64,000 nucleotides of DNA from JBGCEZ01 sp045106735 (GCA_045106735.1 JBGCEZ010000045.1:1-64000); one strand, 5' to 3'; positions 33,460 to 43,221 are shown, numbered from the stretch's first letter. Numbers and translations: made by a program. Notes: a model not told the origin generated them from the sequence alone.

Positions 33460-36288
33460 TCACGGCCCGATCGCGTCGTCCACGCCCTGAATCGCCTCGC
33501 GGATCGCGTCGATCGTGGCCCCGTAGTAGTGCTCGCTCCACGCGAAGAATCGGGCGACGTCGCGGTCGAGGACGTGGATCGTGTCCTCTTCGAGCCCGGG
33601 CATCAGGAGCACCTTGCCGACGCTGAAGTTCTCCAGCGTCAGGGCCTCGCGGCCGCCGTTGAGCTCGATGGTCTGCTTCAGGGCGATGGCCCGCTTGAGC
33701 CGGGTGACGTCCGACTCGTCGGCCAGGACGATCGCGCTGCGCTGGCGACCGTCCGGCAACGGCTGGTTCATTTCCCAGCTCAGCCGGGTCCACGTCTCGC
33801 GGTCGGGGCAGTCGACGATGCTCGTCCGCGGGACCGCGTTGGTCGCGATGTCGCCGCCGTCGGCCCCACCGCCGTCGGCGTCCCACGTCCACTCGATGAC
33901 GAATGCCTTGCCCGGATGTGCCCGCCAGAACTGGTCGTACCCGGTCCGGGGACCACTGACCCGGGCCATCGCGTCGGCCAGGAAGCGAACCTCGTACCCG
34001 CCGGGACGCTCGGATTCAAAGAAGATCATCCGCTCGGCCCGCACGTCTGCCGCCGCATCCAGACGCTTCACGACTTCGTAAATCATGCGCGTCACCAGCA
34101 CATGCTCGCCGGGCATCCGGCTCCCGGCGAACGAGCGGAACGGCTCCTGGTCGCCAAGCTGGAAGTCGCGGGCGATGTACTCGCGGGCAATGCGCTTGTA
34201 ACGCTTGAGCTGCGGGTGGTCGTACAGGAACCCAAGGTCAAAGACATCGTCTTCGCGAATGCGGTAGCTGTCGCGGAAGAGCTGGTGCCCGAAGTTGTCG
34301 AAGATGTCTTCGTCCTTCGGCAGCGAGCGCGGAAGATAGTTGTCGTCCGGCAGAATGAAGGGCGTGAGGACGATGATGACCTCGCGCTTTTCGCTGCGTG
34401 AACGCTCGGCCCTGAAGAGGCCGCCAATCAGCGGCAGGTCGCCGAGGAACGGAACCTTGTCGACGGTTCGGGCGTCCTCGCGGCTGACGAGCCCGCCGAT
34501 GATGAACGGCGTGTTGTTACGAATCCGGGCATACGTCTGCACGCGACGGGTCGAAATCGTCGGGGCACTGGCCAACTCGTCACCGTCTTGCGTGCGGATC
34601 ACCAGGTCAGAGTTCGGGACCACGGAAGAAACAATGGTGTCGATGAGCATCGACACCTCGGTGTTCTGTTCGTTCACCCGCGGGCGGATGTTCAGCAGGA
34701 TGCCCGTCGGCAGGTACTTGAAACTGAAGCTGATTCGGTTTGATGTGCCCGACGTGCCTTCGGTGCTCGTGGCCACGGGAATGTCTTCGCCCACGCGAAT
34801 CGTCGACTGACGATTGTCGAGGGTCAAGACGCTCGGGCGCGAGAGCACTTCGGCCTTGGAGTCCTCGATCAACGTGCGAATGCGGGCCGACCATTTCCAC
34901 TCGAAGTCGCGCGTGAACACCCGCCAGAAGTCCAGGTCATCGGTCTGCAGATCGAGCGTGTCCGTCTGCCCATCGGCCCGCGGCGAACCGAATCGCCAAC
35001 TGATCGGTCCTTCTTTCAGTTGCCATTCAATGCCCAGGTCCTTCAGTCCCTGGTCGCTGATCTCCAGCACCATGCCCTCGACAAAGATCTGCCGGGCGGG
35101 GCGATCGATGTACTCGTCGATCAACTCGCGCACGCGGCTGAACTGGCCCGGATGGGCCGGATGCCACATGACCATGAGCTGCGTCGTGGGCGAAGAAATG
35201 GTGTCGTCGGCCAAGCGACCGGCGACGCTCGGCGTGAGCGAAACGCCGAACTCGCCGCGCCCGACTTGCAGGTCGGCGCCGACGAGACCCCGCGACTCGG
35301 GGGCGGCGTCCGGCACTTGCAACACGAGCGGCAAGCGCTCGAAGGCGACGTCGCGCCCGACTTCCTCGGGTGTGGCCACGGTCTCCACGCCCATGCCGCG
35401 AAGCATGCTCATCGCCGCGGCGGAGTCCACGTAACTCAGTTTGACCAGCGTCTTTTCGAGGTCAAAGACGGTCAGGTCCTCGCGCTGTTCGCGCATCGAG
35501 GTCAGCAGCCCCTCGACGTTGGACACGAGCAGGCTCAGGTCTTCATTGGACTCGTAGTCGCCGCTCGCCCCGATCGTCGCCCCGAACAGCCAGAGCTGCG
35601 GCGGCTGGCTGGCGAAACTGCGGCTGCCGAGGCGAAGCACCTGCGTGCGTTCGGCCCCGGTCCGGGCCAAGGCGGCGGACACGCGCACGCCTCGCGGCAC
35701 CGGCGGCAGGTCGTCCTCGAAGGCCTTGGGGGCGATGACGTAGCCCCGCACCGACTGCATCTCCAGCACCAGACGGTCGATGAGGTCCGACAGTTCGACA
35801 TCGCTGAGACGATCGAGTTCCACCAACTCGGTGGTGCCAAGTGGCAGGTTGCGGGTGGCGTCGATCGCCGCCCCGCTGGCCGGATCGACCTCGCCGGTCG
35901 GCATGGGCGTTGTGCCGCCGGGCGATTGGGCCGCGCCGGAAGGCGCTGGCGTGTCCGCGCGTCCGTTCGGGAAGGCGGCGGGAAGGCTGGCTTCGGCCCG
36001 GGCGAGCCGAATCGCCGCGGGGTTGCCATCGCGGGCGGCCGAGGCGGTCAGGTCGTCAATGGCCGACGCAAGATCGCCGAGGGCGACCGGCGTGTCGGTG
36101 TCGATGAACACGCCGCCGCTCGTCCGCGGCTGGTCGAGGTCGAACCCACGGCGCGTGTTCGTCTGTCGGCTGCATCCCGGCTGGACGGCGATGGCGGCCA
36201 GTCCGACGATCAGGCCCGCGCGGACGAGGGTCGCCCGAGCTCCATGCCACCCGCCGCCGGTTCGCTGCATCCGCTGTTCACTGTCCAC
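33460..36288 (-). CDS. GspD/PilQ-type secretin with C-terminal extension
   Basis: The 942-aa protein has a signal sequence ending near Cys39 ('LIVGLAAIAVQPGCSRQ'). A low-complexity region and ring-building N-domains follow (about 150-470). The secretin domain comes next, to about 642: 'AEVLSRPSVLTLDNRQSTI', 'RNNTPFIIGGLVSRED' and the signature 'VPFLGDLPLIGGLFR'. A further 300 residues with 'YKRIAREYIARDFQLGD' and 'EHYYGATIDAIREAIQG' have no recognised family. Secretins form outer-membrane gates for type II/III secretion or type IV pili. The start is the GTG at 36288, because AGGAGG lies 8 bp upstream of it; it overlaps the ABC gene by 11 bp. No other secretion genes are in the window. Confidence 0.9.
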   Translation of the reverse strand: MDSEQRMQRTGGGWHGARATLVRAGLIVGLAAIAVQPGCSRQTNTRRGFDLDQPRTSGGVFIDTDTPVALGDLASAIDDLTASAARDGNPAAIRLARAEASLPAAFPNGRADTPAPSGAAQSPGGTTPMPTGEVDPASGAAIDATRNLPLGTTELVELDRLSDVELSDLIDRLVLEMQSVRGYVIAPKAFEDDLPPVPRGVRVSAALARTGAERTQVLRLGSRSFASQPPQLWLFGATIGASGDYESNEDLSLLVSNVEGLLTSMREQREDLTVFDLEKTLVKLSYVDSAAAMSMLRGMGVETVATPEEVGRDVAFERLPLVLQVPDAAPESRGLVGADLQVGRGEFGVSLTPSVAGRLADDTISSPTTQLMVMWHPAHPGQFSRVRELIDEYIDRPARQIFVEGMVLEISDQGLKDLGIEWQLKEGPISWRFGSPRADGQTDTLDLQTDDLDFWRVFTRDFEWKWSARIRTLIEDSKAEVLSRPSVLTLDNRQSTIRVGEDIPVATSTEGTSGTSNRISFSFKYLPTGILLNIRPRVNEQNTEVSMLIDTIVSSVVPNSDLVIRTQDGDELASAPTISTRRVQTYARIRNNTPFIIGGLVSREDARTVDKVPFLGDLPLIGGLFRAERSRSEKREVIIVLTPFILPDDNYLPRSLPKDEDIFDNFGHQLFRDSYRIREDDVFDLGFLYDHPQLKRYKRIAREYIARDFQLGDQEPFRSFAGSRMPGEHVLVTRMIYEVVKRLDAAADVRAERMIFFESERPGGYEVRFLADAMARVSGPRTGYDQFWRAHPGKAFVIEWTWDADGGGADGGDIATNAVPRTSIVDCPDRETWTRLSWEMNQPLPDGRQRSAIVLADESDVTRLKRAIALKQTIELNGGREALTLENFSVGKVLLMPGLEEDTIHVLDRDVARFFAWSEHYYGATIDAIREAIQGVDDAIGP

Positions 36289-38635
36289 GTGGCTCGCCTC
36301 CTGCCGCTGGTTCTTCGGCCGCCGAATCCATTCGACCGCCACCCGCTGCTCCCCCGCGTTCTGCCGCGGATGCCGCCGCGTCAGAATCGTCGATTGCCCC
36401 GGTCTCTGCCTCCGCCTCCGGGCTGGCATTGGCACTGGCACTGGCACCGGCACGGACGCTGGAACTGGCCGCACCGTTCGCCCCGGCCCCCGGTGCCGAT
36501 CCGAGTCCTGCCCCGGTCGACCCCAGTCCCGGCGGACCTGGCGTCGCCCGCGGCACCAACGGCAGCATGTCCGCGGCCAGTGGCGCCCCAATGAGCTGCG
36601 ACGCGTCCGGCTCAAGCAGGCCGAGGGCCCGGCGGGCCCGAACCGTCGCCTCGTCCCGGGCCACTCGCCCGGACTCAATCGTGATGACCCGGTCGACGAG
36701 ATCGATCATCGTCGGATCGTGCGTCACCATGATGACGGTTCTGCCGACCATCCGCTGAAGAAGGGCCCGAATGATCTCGTGGGCCGCCTCCGGGTCGATC
36801 GACGCGGTGGCCTCATCGATGACGAGGACGCGCGGATCCCGGACGACGGCCCGGGCGATCGTCAGGCGCTGCTTTTCGCCGCGGCTGAGTTCCCCGCCCG
36901 GATCACCAATGACCGTTTCGTAGCCGTCGGGAAGCCGGCGGATGAAGGCGTCGGCCCCCGTGGCCCGGCAGGCCTCGATGATCTCGTCGTCGCTGGCGTC
37001 GGGACGGGCGTACCGGAGGTTGTCCCGGATGCTCGCATTGAAGAGGAAGAGATCCTGGAAGACGAAGCCGAACAGGCCGCGGAGGGCGCCCACCTCGATG
37101 GTGTCCGCCGGCCGACCGTCGATCAATACCTGACCGCTCGTCGGCTCGTTGAAGCGCGGGAGCATCGAGATCAGCGTGCTCTTGCCAGCACCGGAATGGC
37201 CGGTGATGGCCACGTGCTCGCCGGGTTCGATCGTCATCCGCACGCCGGTCAGGACCATCGGGCCATCGGCCTCGTACCGGAAGTTCAAGTCGCGGTACTC
37301 GATCCGTCCGCGAAGCTCGCCCAACTCGGCCACGCCGTCGCCGCGTCCGGCCCGGTCCACCACCGGTTCGTCCAGCAACTCGTGCACGCGTTCCACGCTC
37401 GAGGTCGCGCGGGCCAGGTGGCCGGTGCCGCTGATGACTTCCAACACGGCCGGATAAAGCATCTTCACGTACCAGAAGAACATCAGGAAGCCGCCGCCAG
37501 TCATCCGACCCTGGAACACTTCCCAGGCCCCGTACCCCACGAGCAGCACGGTGCCGAGCCCGACCAGCAAATCGGCCACAACCTTCTGGGTGAAGTGGTA
37601 CCGCTGCGTGCGGATGGTGCTCTTCCGGCTGGCATCAATCGCTTGGCTGAAGTTTTCGCTCTCGCGCTCTTCGGCCCCGAATCCCTTGACCACTTCGATG
37701 CCGAGGAAGCTCTCGACGATGCCGGCGTGGGCGTCGGCGATGTGCTCCTGGGCTTCCGAATGGCTGCGGCGGATCGGCCCACGGAACCGGCGCCAAGTCC
37801 AGAAGTGCAGCGGCAGGACGAGCGTCGCGGCCAGGGCCAGCCGCCAATTGACGGTGAAAATCACGACCAGGAGCACGACCAACTCGATCGCGTACCGGAC
37901 GAGGGTCGGGAGCTTGTCCTGGACAAAGCCCTGGACCTTGTACGTGTCGTCCATGAGCCGGGCACTGACGCGTCCGGGCTGATTCGATCGGTAGTACCGC
38001 AGGCCGAGCCGCTGCAGGTGCTCGAAGAGCCGGCGACGGAGGCGGACGCCGACATCCTCGCTGACGCGGGTGGCCCGCATCCGGCTCCCGTAAAACAGGG
38101 CATTGCGGGCGACGTACGACAGGGCCATGCCGGGCAAGACCAGCCAGAGCAGATCCCAGCGACCGCCGCCGGAGGGGCCGTCGGCGTCGGTCGACGCGAT
38201 GGATTGCCTCGTCGGCGCCCAGGCCGCCGGATCGCGCCCGTCACTAAGGGGCGGGCCGGGGGCTGGCGCGGTCGCCGGGTTGGGCTGGGCGTTGGGCTTG
38301 GCGTTGGGCTTGGGCTTGGGCTTGGCGTTGGCCCCGGGCGTGGCCTCGGGCTTGGCCTCGGAGCCGGCCTCGGGTTTGTCCTCCACGGACACGTCCGACG
38401 GAACGTCCTGGCCCAAACCAGCCCCGGCGACTCGGCCGCCTTCCAGGCTGGCCACCGCTTCGGCCGACGGGAAGACGTCGTCGATCAGCACCTTCAGGAA
38501 CCACGGCGCGGCCAAATCCGCCAACGCGAGCAGGAAGAGCATGCCCGTGACCACCACGAGATCGCGGCCGTACGGGCGGATCAGGCGGAAGAGCGCCCAC
38601 CGCGGAGCCGCGGTTTCCCGGGCGACGCGCGTCAT
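36278..38635 (-). CDS. MsbA-like ABC exporter with low-complexity insert and tail
   Basis: The 785-aa protein has an N-terminal membrane domain whose first helix ('DLVVVTGMLFLLALADLAA') is followed by a Lys/Pro/Ala-rich loop (about 78-135). The remaining helices lie up to about 400. The ATPase has Walker A 'ITGHSGAGKSTLISMLP' (about 480), signature 'LSRGEKQRLTIARA', Walker B 'VLVIDEATASID' and the H-loop 'IMVTHDP'. Such half-transporters export lipids or hydrophobic compounds. The C-terminal 120 residues are Ala/Gly/Ser-rich. I use the ATG before 'TRVARETAAPRW'; the frame is open to 38761. It overlaps the secretin gene and is divergent from phoB. Confidence 0.9.
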   Translation of the reverse strand: MTRVARETAAPRWALFRLIRPYGRDLVVVTGMLFLLALADLAAPWFLKVLIDDVFPSAEAVASLEGGRVAGAGLGQDVPSDVSVEDKPEAGSEAKPEATPGANAKPKPKPNAKPNAQPNPATAPAPGPPLSDGRDPAAWAPTRQSIASTDADGPSGGGRWDLLWLVLPGMALSYVARNALFYGSRMRATRVSEDVGVRLRRRLFEHLQRLGLRYYRSNQPGRVSARLMDDTYKVQGFVQDKLPTLVRYAIELVVLLVVIFTVNWRLALAATLVLPLHFWTWRRFRGPIRRSHSEAQEHIADAHAGIVESFLGIEVVKGFGAEERESENFSQAIDASRKSTIRTQRYHFTQKVVADLLVGLGTVLLVGYGAWEVFQGRMTGGGFLMFFWYVKMLYPAVLEVISGTGHLARATSSVERVHELLDEPVVDRAGRGDGVAELGELRGRIEYRDLNFRYEADGPMVLTGVRMTIEPGEHVAITGHSGAGKSTLISMLPRFNEPTSGQVLIDGRPADTIEVGALRGLFGFVFQDLFLFNASIRDNLRYARPDASDDEIIEACRATGADAFIRRLPDGYETVIGDPGGELSRGEKQRLTIARAVVRDPRVLVIDEATASIDPEAAHEIIRALLQRMVGRTVIMVTHDPTMIDLVDRVITIESGRVARDEATVRARRALGLLEPDASQLIGAPLAADMLPLVPRATPGPPGLGSTGAGLGSAPGAGANGAASSSVRAGASASANASPEAEAETGAIDDSDAAASAAERGGAAGGGRMDSAAEEPAAGGEPRGQ

Positions 38636-39130
38636 CGGCGGACCCGATCGTGAGAACGGGCCGCGGACCGGAGGCGAAGGCGGGGCTGTGGCTGGCGTCG
38701 TGCCATGCGAGGCAGAAAGACCCTCAAGAATCCGAAGGGCGAAGCGGTAAACCGGAAGCATCCGGCATGTTGTGTACCGGCGAGGACGATCCCGGCCGCC
38801 CCCATAACACCATCGGACCGTGACCGCCTACGGGTCCACACGCCGGCCCGGCGAGGCCGACTTCGCGACGAAGATCATCGGCTTCAGCGTAGCGGTACAC
38901 ATTCGCGCACGCGATACACATGGTCCGCGCAGAGGCCCATCATCGGCCCTGAATCCGCGGGCCAGGTCCGAGAATCCGCTGGGCGGCCAGAGATCCACCA
39001 CCGGGCCCCAGCAGGCCTCGCCTGTGCGCGGTATGAACCGCATGTGAACCGTCGAGACGTAGCATCCCGCGCTCGCCCGCAGGCTCCGCGCACTCCCCGC
39101 CCGGAGCCCGGCGAAGGGAGCCATGGCACC
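38636..39130. other. 495-bp divergent region upstream of phoB
   Basis: This gap lies between the ABC exporter and phoB. Its one clear element is the tandem TGAAC site described separately at 39034. The rest of the gap has no recognised gene or terminator. Confidence 0.55.
39034..39050 (+). promoter_or_regulatory. PHO-box-like tandem element upstream of phoB
   Basis: Two TGAACC units start exactly 11 bp apart (39034 and 39045) within ATGAAC-CGCAT-GTGAAC. Read on the other strand this is GTTCAC-N5-GTTCAT, the layout of actinobacterial PHO boxes, and the 11-bp periodicity is that of PhoB sites generally. A weaker third unit may start at 39023. It is about 80 bp before the phoB ATG, consistent with autoregulation. 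Confidence 0.7.
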
Positions 39131-39883
39131 ATGTCCGGACAGCACGCATTGATCGTGGAAGACGAGCTCGAGATCGCCGAGCTGATTCAGTTTCATCTCG
39201 AACGCGAGGGGTTCGCGGCCACGCACGTCGACTCGGGAACGGCGGCGATGGCGGCCCTCGAACGCGAGCTGCCGGACGTCGTCATCCTCGACCTCATGCT
39301 GCCGGATCTCGACGGGCTCGAGATCTGCCGGCGCCTCCGTTACGCCGCCCGCACCCGCGATCTTCCCATCGTGATGGTGACGGCCAAGGGCGAAGAAGCC
39401 GACGTCGTGGCCGGGATCGAGCTGGGGGCCGACGACTACGTGGCCAAACCGTTCAGCCCCAAGGTGCTGATGGCCCGGGTCAAGAACGTCGTCCGTCGCC
39501 GCGAGCCACTGACCGCGAACGATGCCACCGGCGCCCCCGCTGACAGCACCCAGATCCGGCTCGGCGGCGGCCAGGTGGTGATCGATACCGATCGGCATGT
39601 CGTGACCGCCGCGAACGAACCCGTCGAGCTCACGCTGACCGAGTTCGGCATCCTGCGCTACCTCGCGGCCCGCCCCGGATTCGTGCGCACGCGCGACCAG
39701 ATCATCGCCGCCGTCCACGGCGGGAATACCGTGCTGAGCCGGCGCACCGTCGACGTTCACATGACCGCCCTGCGGCGCAAACTCGGCGAATCTGGTTCGA
39801 TCATCGAGACCGTGCGCGGCGTTGGCTATCGCTTGGCCGAATCCATCTCCGTGGCGGCCACGCACCCGTCGAAGGAACGCTGA
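39131..39883 (+). CDS. phoB: Phosphate regulon response regulator PhoB
   Basis: The 250-aa OmpR-family regulator has a receiver domain (1-120) with phosphoacceptor Asp54 in 'VVILDLMLPDLDGLEIC' and conserved Lys in 'YVAKPFSPKVL'. A winged-helix domain follows (about 145-240, 'LTLTEFGILRYLAARPGFV' and 'VDVHMTALRRKLGESG'). It is followed at once by phoR and then by the pst operon, so PhoB is the natural assignment. GGGAG lies 10 bp before the start; an earlier ATG at 39123 is out of frame. A PHO-box-like element lies upstream. Confidence 0.95.
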   Translation: MSGQHALIVEDELEIAELIQFHLEREGFAATHVDSGTAAMAALERELPDVVILDLMLPDLDGLEICRRLRYAARTRDLPIVMVTAKGEEADVVAGIELGADDYVAKPFSPKVLMARVKNVVRRREPLTANDATGAPADSTQIRLGGGQVVIDTDRHVVTAANEPVELTLTEFGILRYLAARPGFVRTRDQIIAAVHGGNTVLSRRTVDVHMTALRRKLGESGSIIETVRGVGYRLAESISVAATHPSKER

Positions 39884-41792
39884 ACTGCCCCGTCGCTCGC
39901 TCATCCGCCAGTTCATCGGCCCGCTGGTGGGTGCACACTTTTTGGTGCTCCTCCTGGCCCTGTGGCTCACTGGCCACGTGGTGTCGCGCGAGATTCAGTC
40001 GCACGCCCAGGGCGAAGTCGACCGGGTCATGCCGCTGATCTTGGATGACGTGGCGATGGCGTACGCCGGCGCCGCCGCTGCCGCCCCGACCGGCCCGTCC
40101 CGAAGCGGCGCCCCGCCCAACCTCGCCCCCGTCACCCGCGACGCGACCGCCGCCGGACTCGGGGTGACGATCACCGATCTCAACGGCCGCGTCGTCGCGG
40201 CCAGTGATGCCGACGGGACCCCCGGGGCCACCATCGCCCTTACCCCCGAAATTGCTGGAGCCCTGGCCGACGGCCAACGCAGCGGCGTCCGCGTGCTGCA
40301 GGCCAGCGAAGGCCCGGTGCTGCTCGACGCCCGGACGGCCCGCGTCGATGGGACCGGACCGGTCGCGATCGTCCGCATGTCCCTGCCCCTGCGATCGGTC
40401 GATTCGCCGCTCCGGGGCATGCGCTTCTGGCTCGTCGTCATCTGGCTGGTGCTGCTCGGCCTGGCCGTGGCCGCCCTGTGGCTCGTGTCCCGCCGGGTCG
40501 ACGCCCGGATCGACCGCCTCAGCGATGCCGCGGACCGGTTCGCCCGCGCGGACTTTGGCGAGGGACTGGACGTCTTCACCGCCCGCGAACTGGGCCCGCT
40601 GGCCGAAGCGCTCAACGTCATGGCCGCGCAGCTCGAGTCGCGGCTCGACGAGTTGCAGGAGCGGACGGCCGAACAGCGCGTCATGCTCGAGTCGATGTCC
40701 GCCGGCATGATCGCCCTGGACGGCGAACATGGCATCCTGCGCACCAACTCGCGGGCCATCACCCTGCTTGAAATGGACACGACCTTGCCGCTCCGCGGGC
40801 GGCTGGCCGAAGAAGTCGTGCGCCGGCCGATCTTCCACCGCCTGCTCGACGACGCCCGCAAGTCCGACGAAGCGGTGGAAGCCGACGTGCCGGTGGGCGA
40901 GCGCATCGTCAAGGTCACCGTGGATCCGCTGATCGATCCCGAGCTCGGCCGCGTCGGCATGCTCGTGCTCGCCACGAACGCCACGAAATTGCGCCGGCTT
41001 GAACGCCTGCGAAGCGAGTTCGCCGCGAACGTCAGCCACGAATTGCGCACGCCGATCACCAGCATCAAGGGATACGCCGAAACGCTGCTGCAAGCGCCGC
41101 CGGAAGACCCCGAGCGCCGCGAGCGTTTCCTGCTGATCATCCAGCGCAATGCCGAACGGCTCGAGTCGATCATCGAAGACCTGCTCGCGCTCGCCGGACT
41201 GGAGCGGCGTGGCGACGAATCGGGCGCCATGGAGATGACCACCGCTTCGGCCGAGGACGTGGTCTCCGATGTCATCGGCCAGTTCGAACCGGAAGCCGTC
41301 GAGCGGACCATCACGCTGCGGGCCGAGATCGAGCCCGACCTGGCGATCACCGGCGGCGTGCAGCTCGTGGCCCAGGCCCTGTCGAACCTGGTTTCCAATG
41401 CCATCCGCTACGGGCCGGAAGCATCCGTCGTCACCGTTCGCGGTTACAGCGTGGACGACGATTGGATTGCCTTCGCTGTCCGCGACGAAGGACCGGGCAT
41501 CGCGAGCGAACACCATCCGCGGATCTTCGAGCGCTTCTACCGCGTCGATCAGGCGCGGAGTCGCAACCTTGGCGGCACGGGCCTCGGGCTGGCGATCGTC
41601 AAGCACGTGGCCGTGGCCCACGGCGGCCGCACCGAAGTCATCAGCGACCCGGCCACTGGCCCGGGCACGGAGTTCCGGATCATCCTCCCCCGCGACGGCC
41701 ACGTGGCCGAAATGGGCGGCGGCGACCCCGGCGCGGCCCGCCGACTCCCGTTCGAGGACGCCGAGCCACGGGCGATGCCGCCGCGCGGATGA
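39822..41792 (+). CDS. phoR: Phosphate regulon sensor histidine kinase PhoR
   Basis: The frame gives up to 656 aa. It has an N-terminal transmembrane helix ('LVGAHFLVLLLALWL', about 36-50), an extracytoplasmic domain (about 55-195), a second helix ('LVVIWLVLLGLAVAALW', about 204-222), HAMP (about 223-275) and a PAS domain (about 290-385). HisKA carries His406 in 'NVSHELRTPITSIKGYAET', and the ATPase has 'NLVSNAIRYGP' and 'GGTGLGLAIVKH'. The start is uncertain: TTG at 39822 overlaps phoB by 62 bp, while a CTG 2 bp after the phoB stop would also suit. The extracytoplasmic domain is larger than in E. coli PhoR. Confidence 0.93.
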   Translation: MAIAWPNPSPWRPRTRRRNAELPRRSLIRQFIGPLVGAHFLVLLLALWLTGHVVSREIQSHAQGEVDRVMPLILDDVAMAYAGAAAAAPTGPSRSGAPPNLAPVTRDATAAGLGVTITDLNGRVVAASDADGTPGATIALTPEIAGALADGQRSGVRVLQASEGPVLLDARTARVDGTGPVAIVRMSLPLRSVDSPLRGMRFWLVVIWLVLLGLAVAALWLVSRRVDARIDRLSDAADRFARADFGEGLDVFTARELGPLAEALNVMAAQLESRLDELQERTAEQRVMLESMSAGMIALDGEHGILRTNSRAITLLEMDTTLPLRGRLAEEVVRRPIFHRLLDDARKSDEAVEADVPVGERIVKVTVDPLIDPELGRVGMLVLATNATKLRRLERLRSEFAANVSHELRTPITSIKGYAETLLQAPPEDPERRERFLLIIQRNAERLESIIEDLLALAGLERRGDESGAMEMTTASAEDVVSDVIGQFEPEAVERTITLRAEIEPDLAITGGVQLVAQALSNLVSNAIRYGPEASVVTVRGYSVDDDWIAFAVRDEGPGIASEHHPRIFERFYRVDQARSRNLGGTGLGLAIVKHVAVAHGGRTEVISDPATGPGTEFRIILPRDGHVAEMGGGDPGAARRLPFEDAEPRAMPPRG

Positions 41793-42231
41793 ACGTCTGT
41801 GTCGACCCGCGGCTTCCGCCGGCCAGGCGGGACGGGTCGGGTCGAAGAAGCCCGGAACACGCGACGCCCGGCGATGTTCCGGTGACCGGTGACCAGCCGA
41901 TGCTTCGCCGCCACCACGACCCCCAATCTCATTTCAGGGCTCGACTTACGGCGCCGGCCACCGCCACCCGGCCGTCCGACCGTGGCCATTTCGCCCCGAT
42001 CTTCAGAATGACCCCCGGCGATGAACACAACGTGAACACGGCGGCCGCAGACTGCCCGCATGTCCGGAAGCGCACCTCCCGGACGACGTCGCCCGAGTCG
42101 CATTTCCGGGCCCCACTCCGGGCTCACACCAGGCCCCACACCAGACCCCACTCCGGGCCCACACCACACCCCGCCCTGCGACTCGTGCCGCGACCCCGAT
42201 CCGCGACCCCACCCGCGTAAGGAAACACCCC
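41793..42231. other. phoR-pstS spacer with direct repeats
   Basis: This 439-bp gap holds the PHO-box-like element at 42022 and an imperfect direct repeat: a 23-bp CCCCACTCCGGGC[T/C]CACACCA-containing copy at 42109-42131 recurs at 42144-42166, an offset of 35 bp. AAGGA at 42219-42223 is the pstS Shine-Dalgarno. No gene was recognised. Confidence 0.6.
42022..42038 (+). promoter_or_regulatory. PHO-box-like tandem element upstream of pstS
   Basis: Two TGAACAC units start 11 bp apart (42022 and 42033) within ATGAAC-ACAAC-GTGAAC. The twelve fixed bases are identical to those upstream of phoB (39033-39049). It is about 190 bp before the first pstS ATG. Confidence 0.72.
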
Positions 42232-43221
42232 ATGTCCATCACCACCCGCCTCTCGGCCGCCGCTGCCGCCGTCGTCTTCACCGGCACCGTGTTCGCCGCC
42301 GGCCAGGCCGTGTCCGTCGACACGAAGCTCGAGTCCTACCGCCCCGTCGCCGGCGTTTCGGGCAACATCAAGAGCGTCGGCTCCGACACGATGAACAACC
42401 TCATGGCCCTTTGGGGCGAGGACTTCAAGCGGCTCTACCCGAGCGTCACCATCGAGGTCGAGGGCAAGGGCAGCTCCACCGCCCCGCCCTCGCTGATCAA
42501 GGGCACGTCGACCTTCGGCCCCATGAGCCGCGCGATGAAGGCCACCGAGATCGACGAGTTTGAGGCCGCCTTCGGCTACAAGCCCACCCCCGTCCGCACG
42601 TCGATCGACATGCTGGCCGTCTTCGTCCACAAGGACAACCCGCTGGCCAAGGTCGGCCTGACCCTGGAGCAGGTCGACGGCATCTTCTCCGAGACCCGCA
42701 AGTCCGGAGCCGGCGAGATCCGTACCTGGGGCGACCTCGGCCTGACCGGCGACTGGGCCAACAAGCCGATCAGCCTTTACGGACGCAACAGTGCCTCGGG
42801 CACGTACGGCTTCTTCAAGAAGGTGGCCCTGTTCAAGGGCGACTTCAAGAGCACGGTCAAGGAGCAGCCGGGCTCGTCGGCCGTCATCCAGGGCGTGGCC
42901 AGCGACAAGTACGCCATCGGCTACAGCGGCATCGGCTACGCCACCGCCGACGTCGTGGCCATCCCGATCGCCAAGAAGGGCAAGTCGATCGACACGGTCA
43001 TCGCTCCCACGCCGGCCAACGCCTCGTCCTATCCCCTGGCCCGGTTCCTCTACCTCTATGTGAACCACAAGGACGGCTACCAGCTCGATCCCCTGCGGGC
43101 CGAGTTCATCCGGTTTGTCTTCTCGCGGCAGGGCCAGCAGTCGGTCATCAAGGACGGCTACATCCCCGTCTCCGCGAAGATCGCCGCGGCCGATCTGAAG
43201 AAGCTGGGCCTCGCCGACTGA
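42232..43221 (+). CDS. pstS: Phosphate ABC transporter substrate-binding protein PstS (first copy)
   Basis: The 329-aa periplasmic protein has a signal peptide (about 1-24, 'VVFTGTVFAAGQA') without a lipobox. Phosphate-binding regions are 'GNIKSVGSDTMNNLM' (about 38-52), 'TSTFGPMSRAMKATEIDEF', 'LYGRNSASGTYGFF' and 'VKEQPGSSAVIQGVASDK'. It captures inorganic phosphate for PstCAB. AAGGA lies 8 bp before the start. A stem-loop with a T-run follows the gene, so this copy may be made in excess over the rest of the operon. A second, closely similar pstS follows 165 bp downstream. Confidence 0.96.
   Translation: MSITTRLSAAAAAVVFTGTVFAAGQAVSVDTKLESYRPVAGVSGNIKSVGSDTMNNLMALWGEDFKRLYPSVTIEVEGKGSSTAPPSLIKGTSTFGPMSRAMKATEIDEFEAAFGYKPTPVRTSIDMLAVFVHKDNPLAKVGLTLEQVDGIFSETRKSGAGEIRTWGDLGLTGDWANKPISLYGRNSASGTYGFFKKVALFKGDFKSTVKEQPGSSAVIQGVASDKYAIGYSGIGYATADVVAIPIAKKGKSIDTVIAPTPANASSYPLARFLYLYVNHKDGYQLDPLRAEFIRFVFSRQGQQSVIKDGYIPVSAKIAAADLKKLGLAD

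Noticed and set aside
35780..38653. Plus-strand open frame of 957 codons
   Set aside because: It is antisense to the secretin and the ABC exporter and has no recognisable domain.
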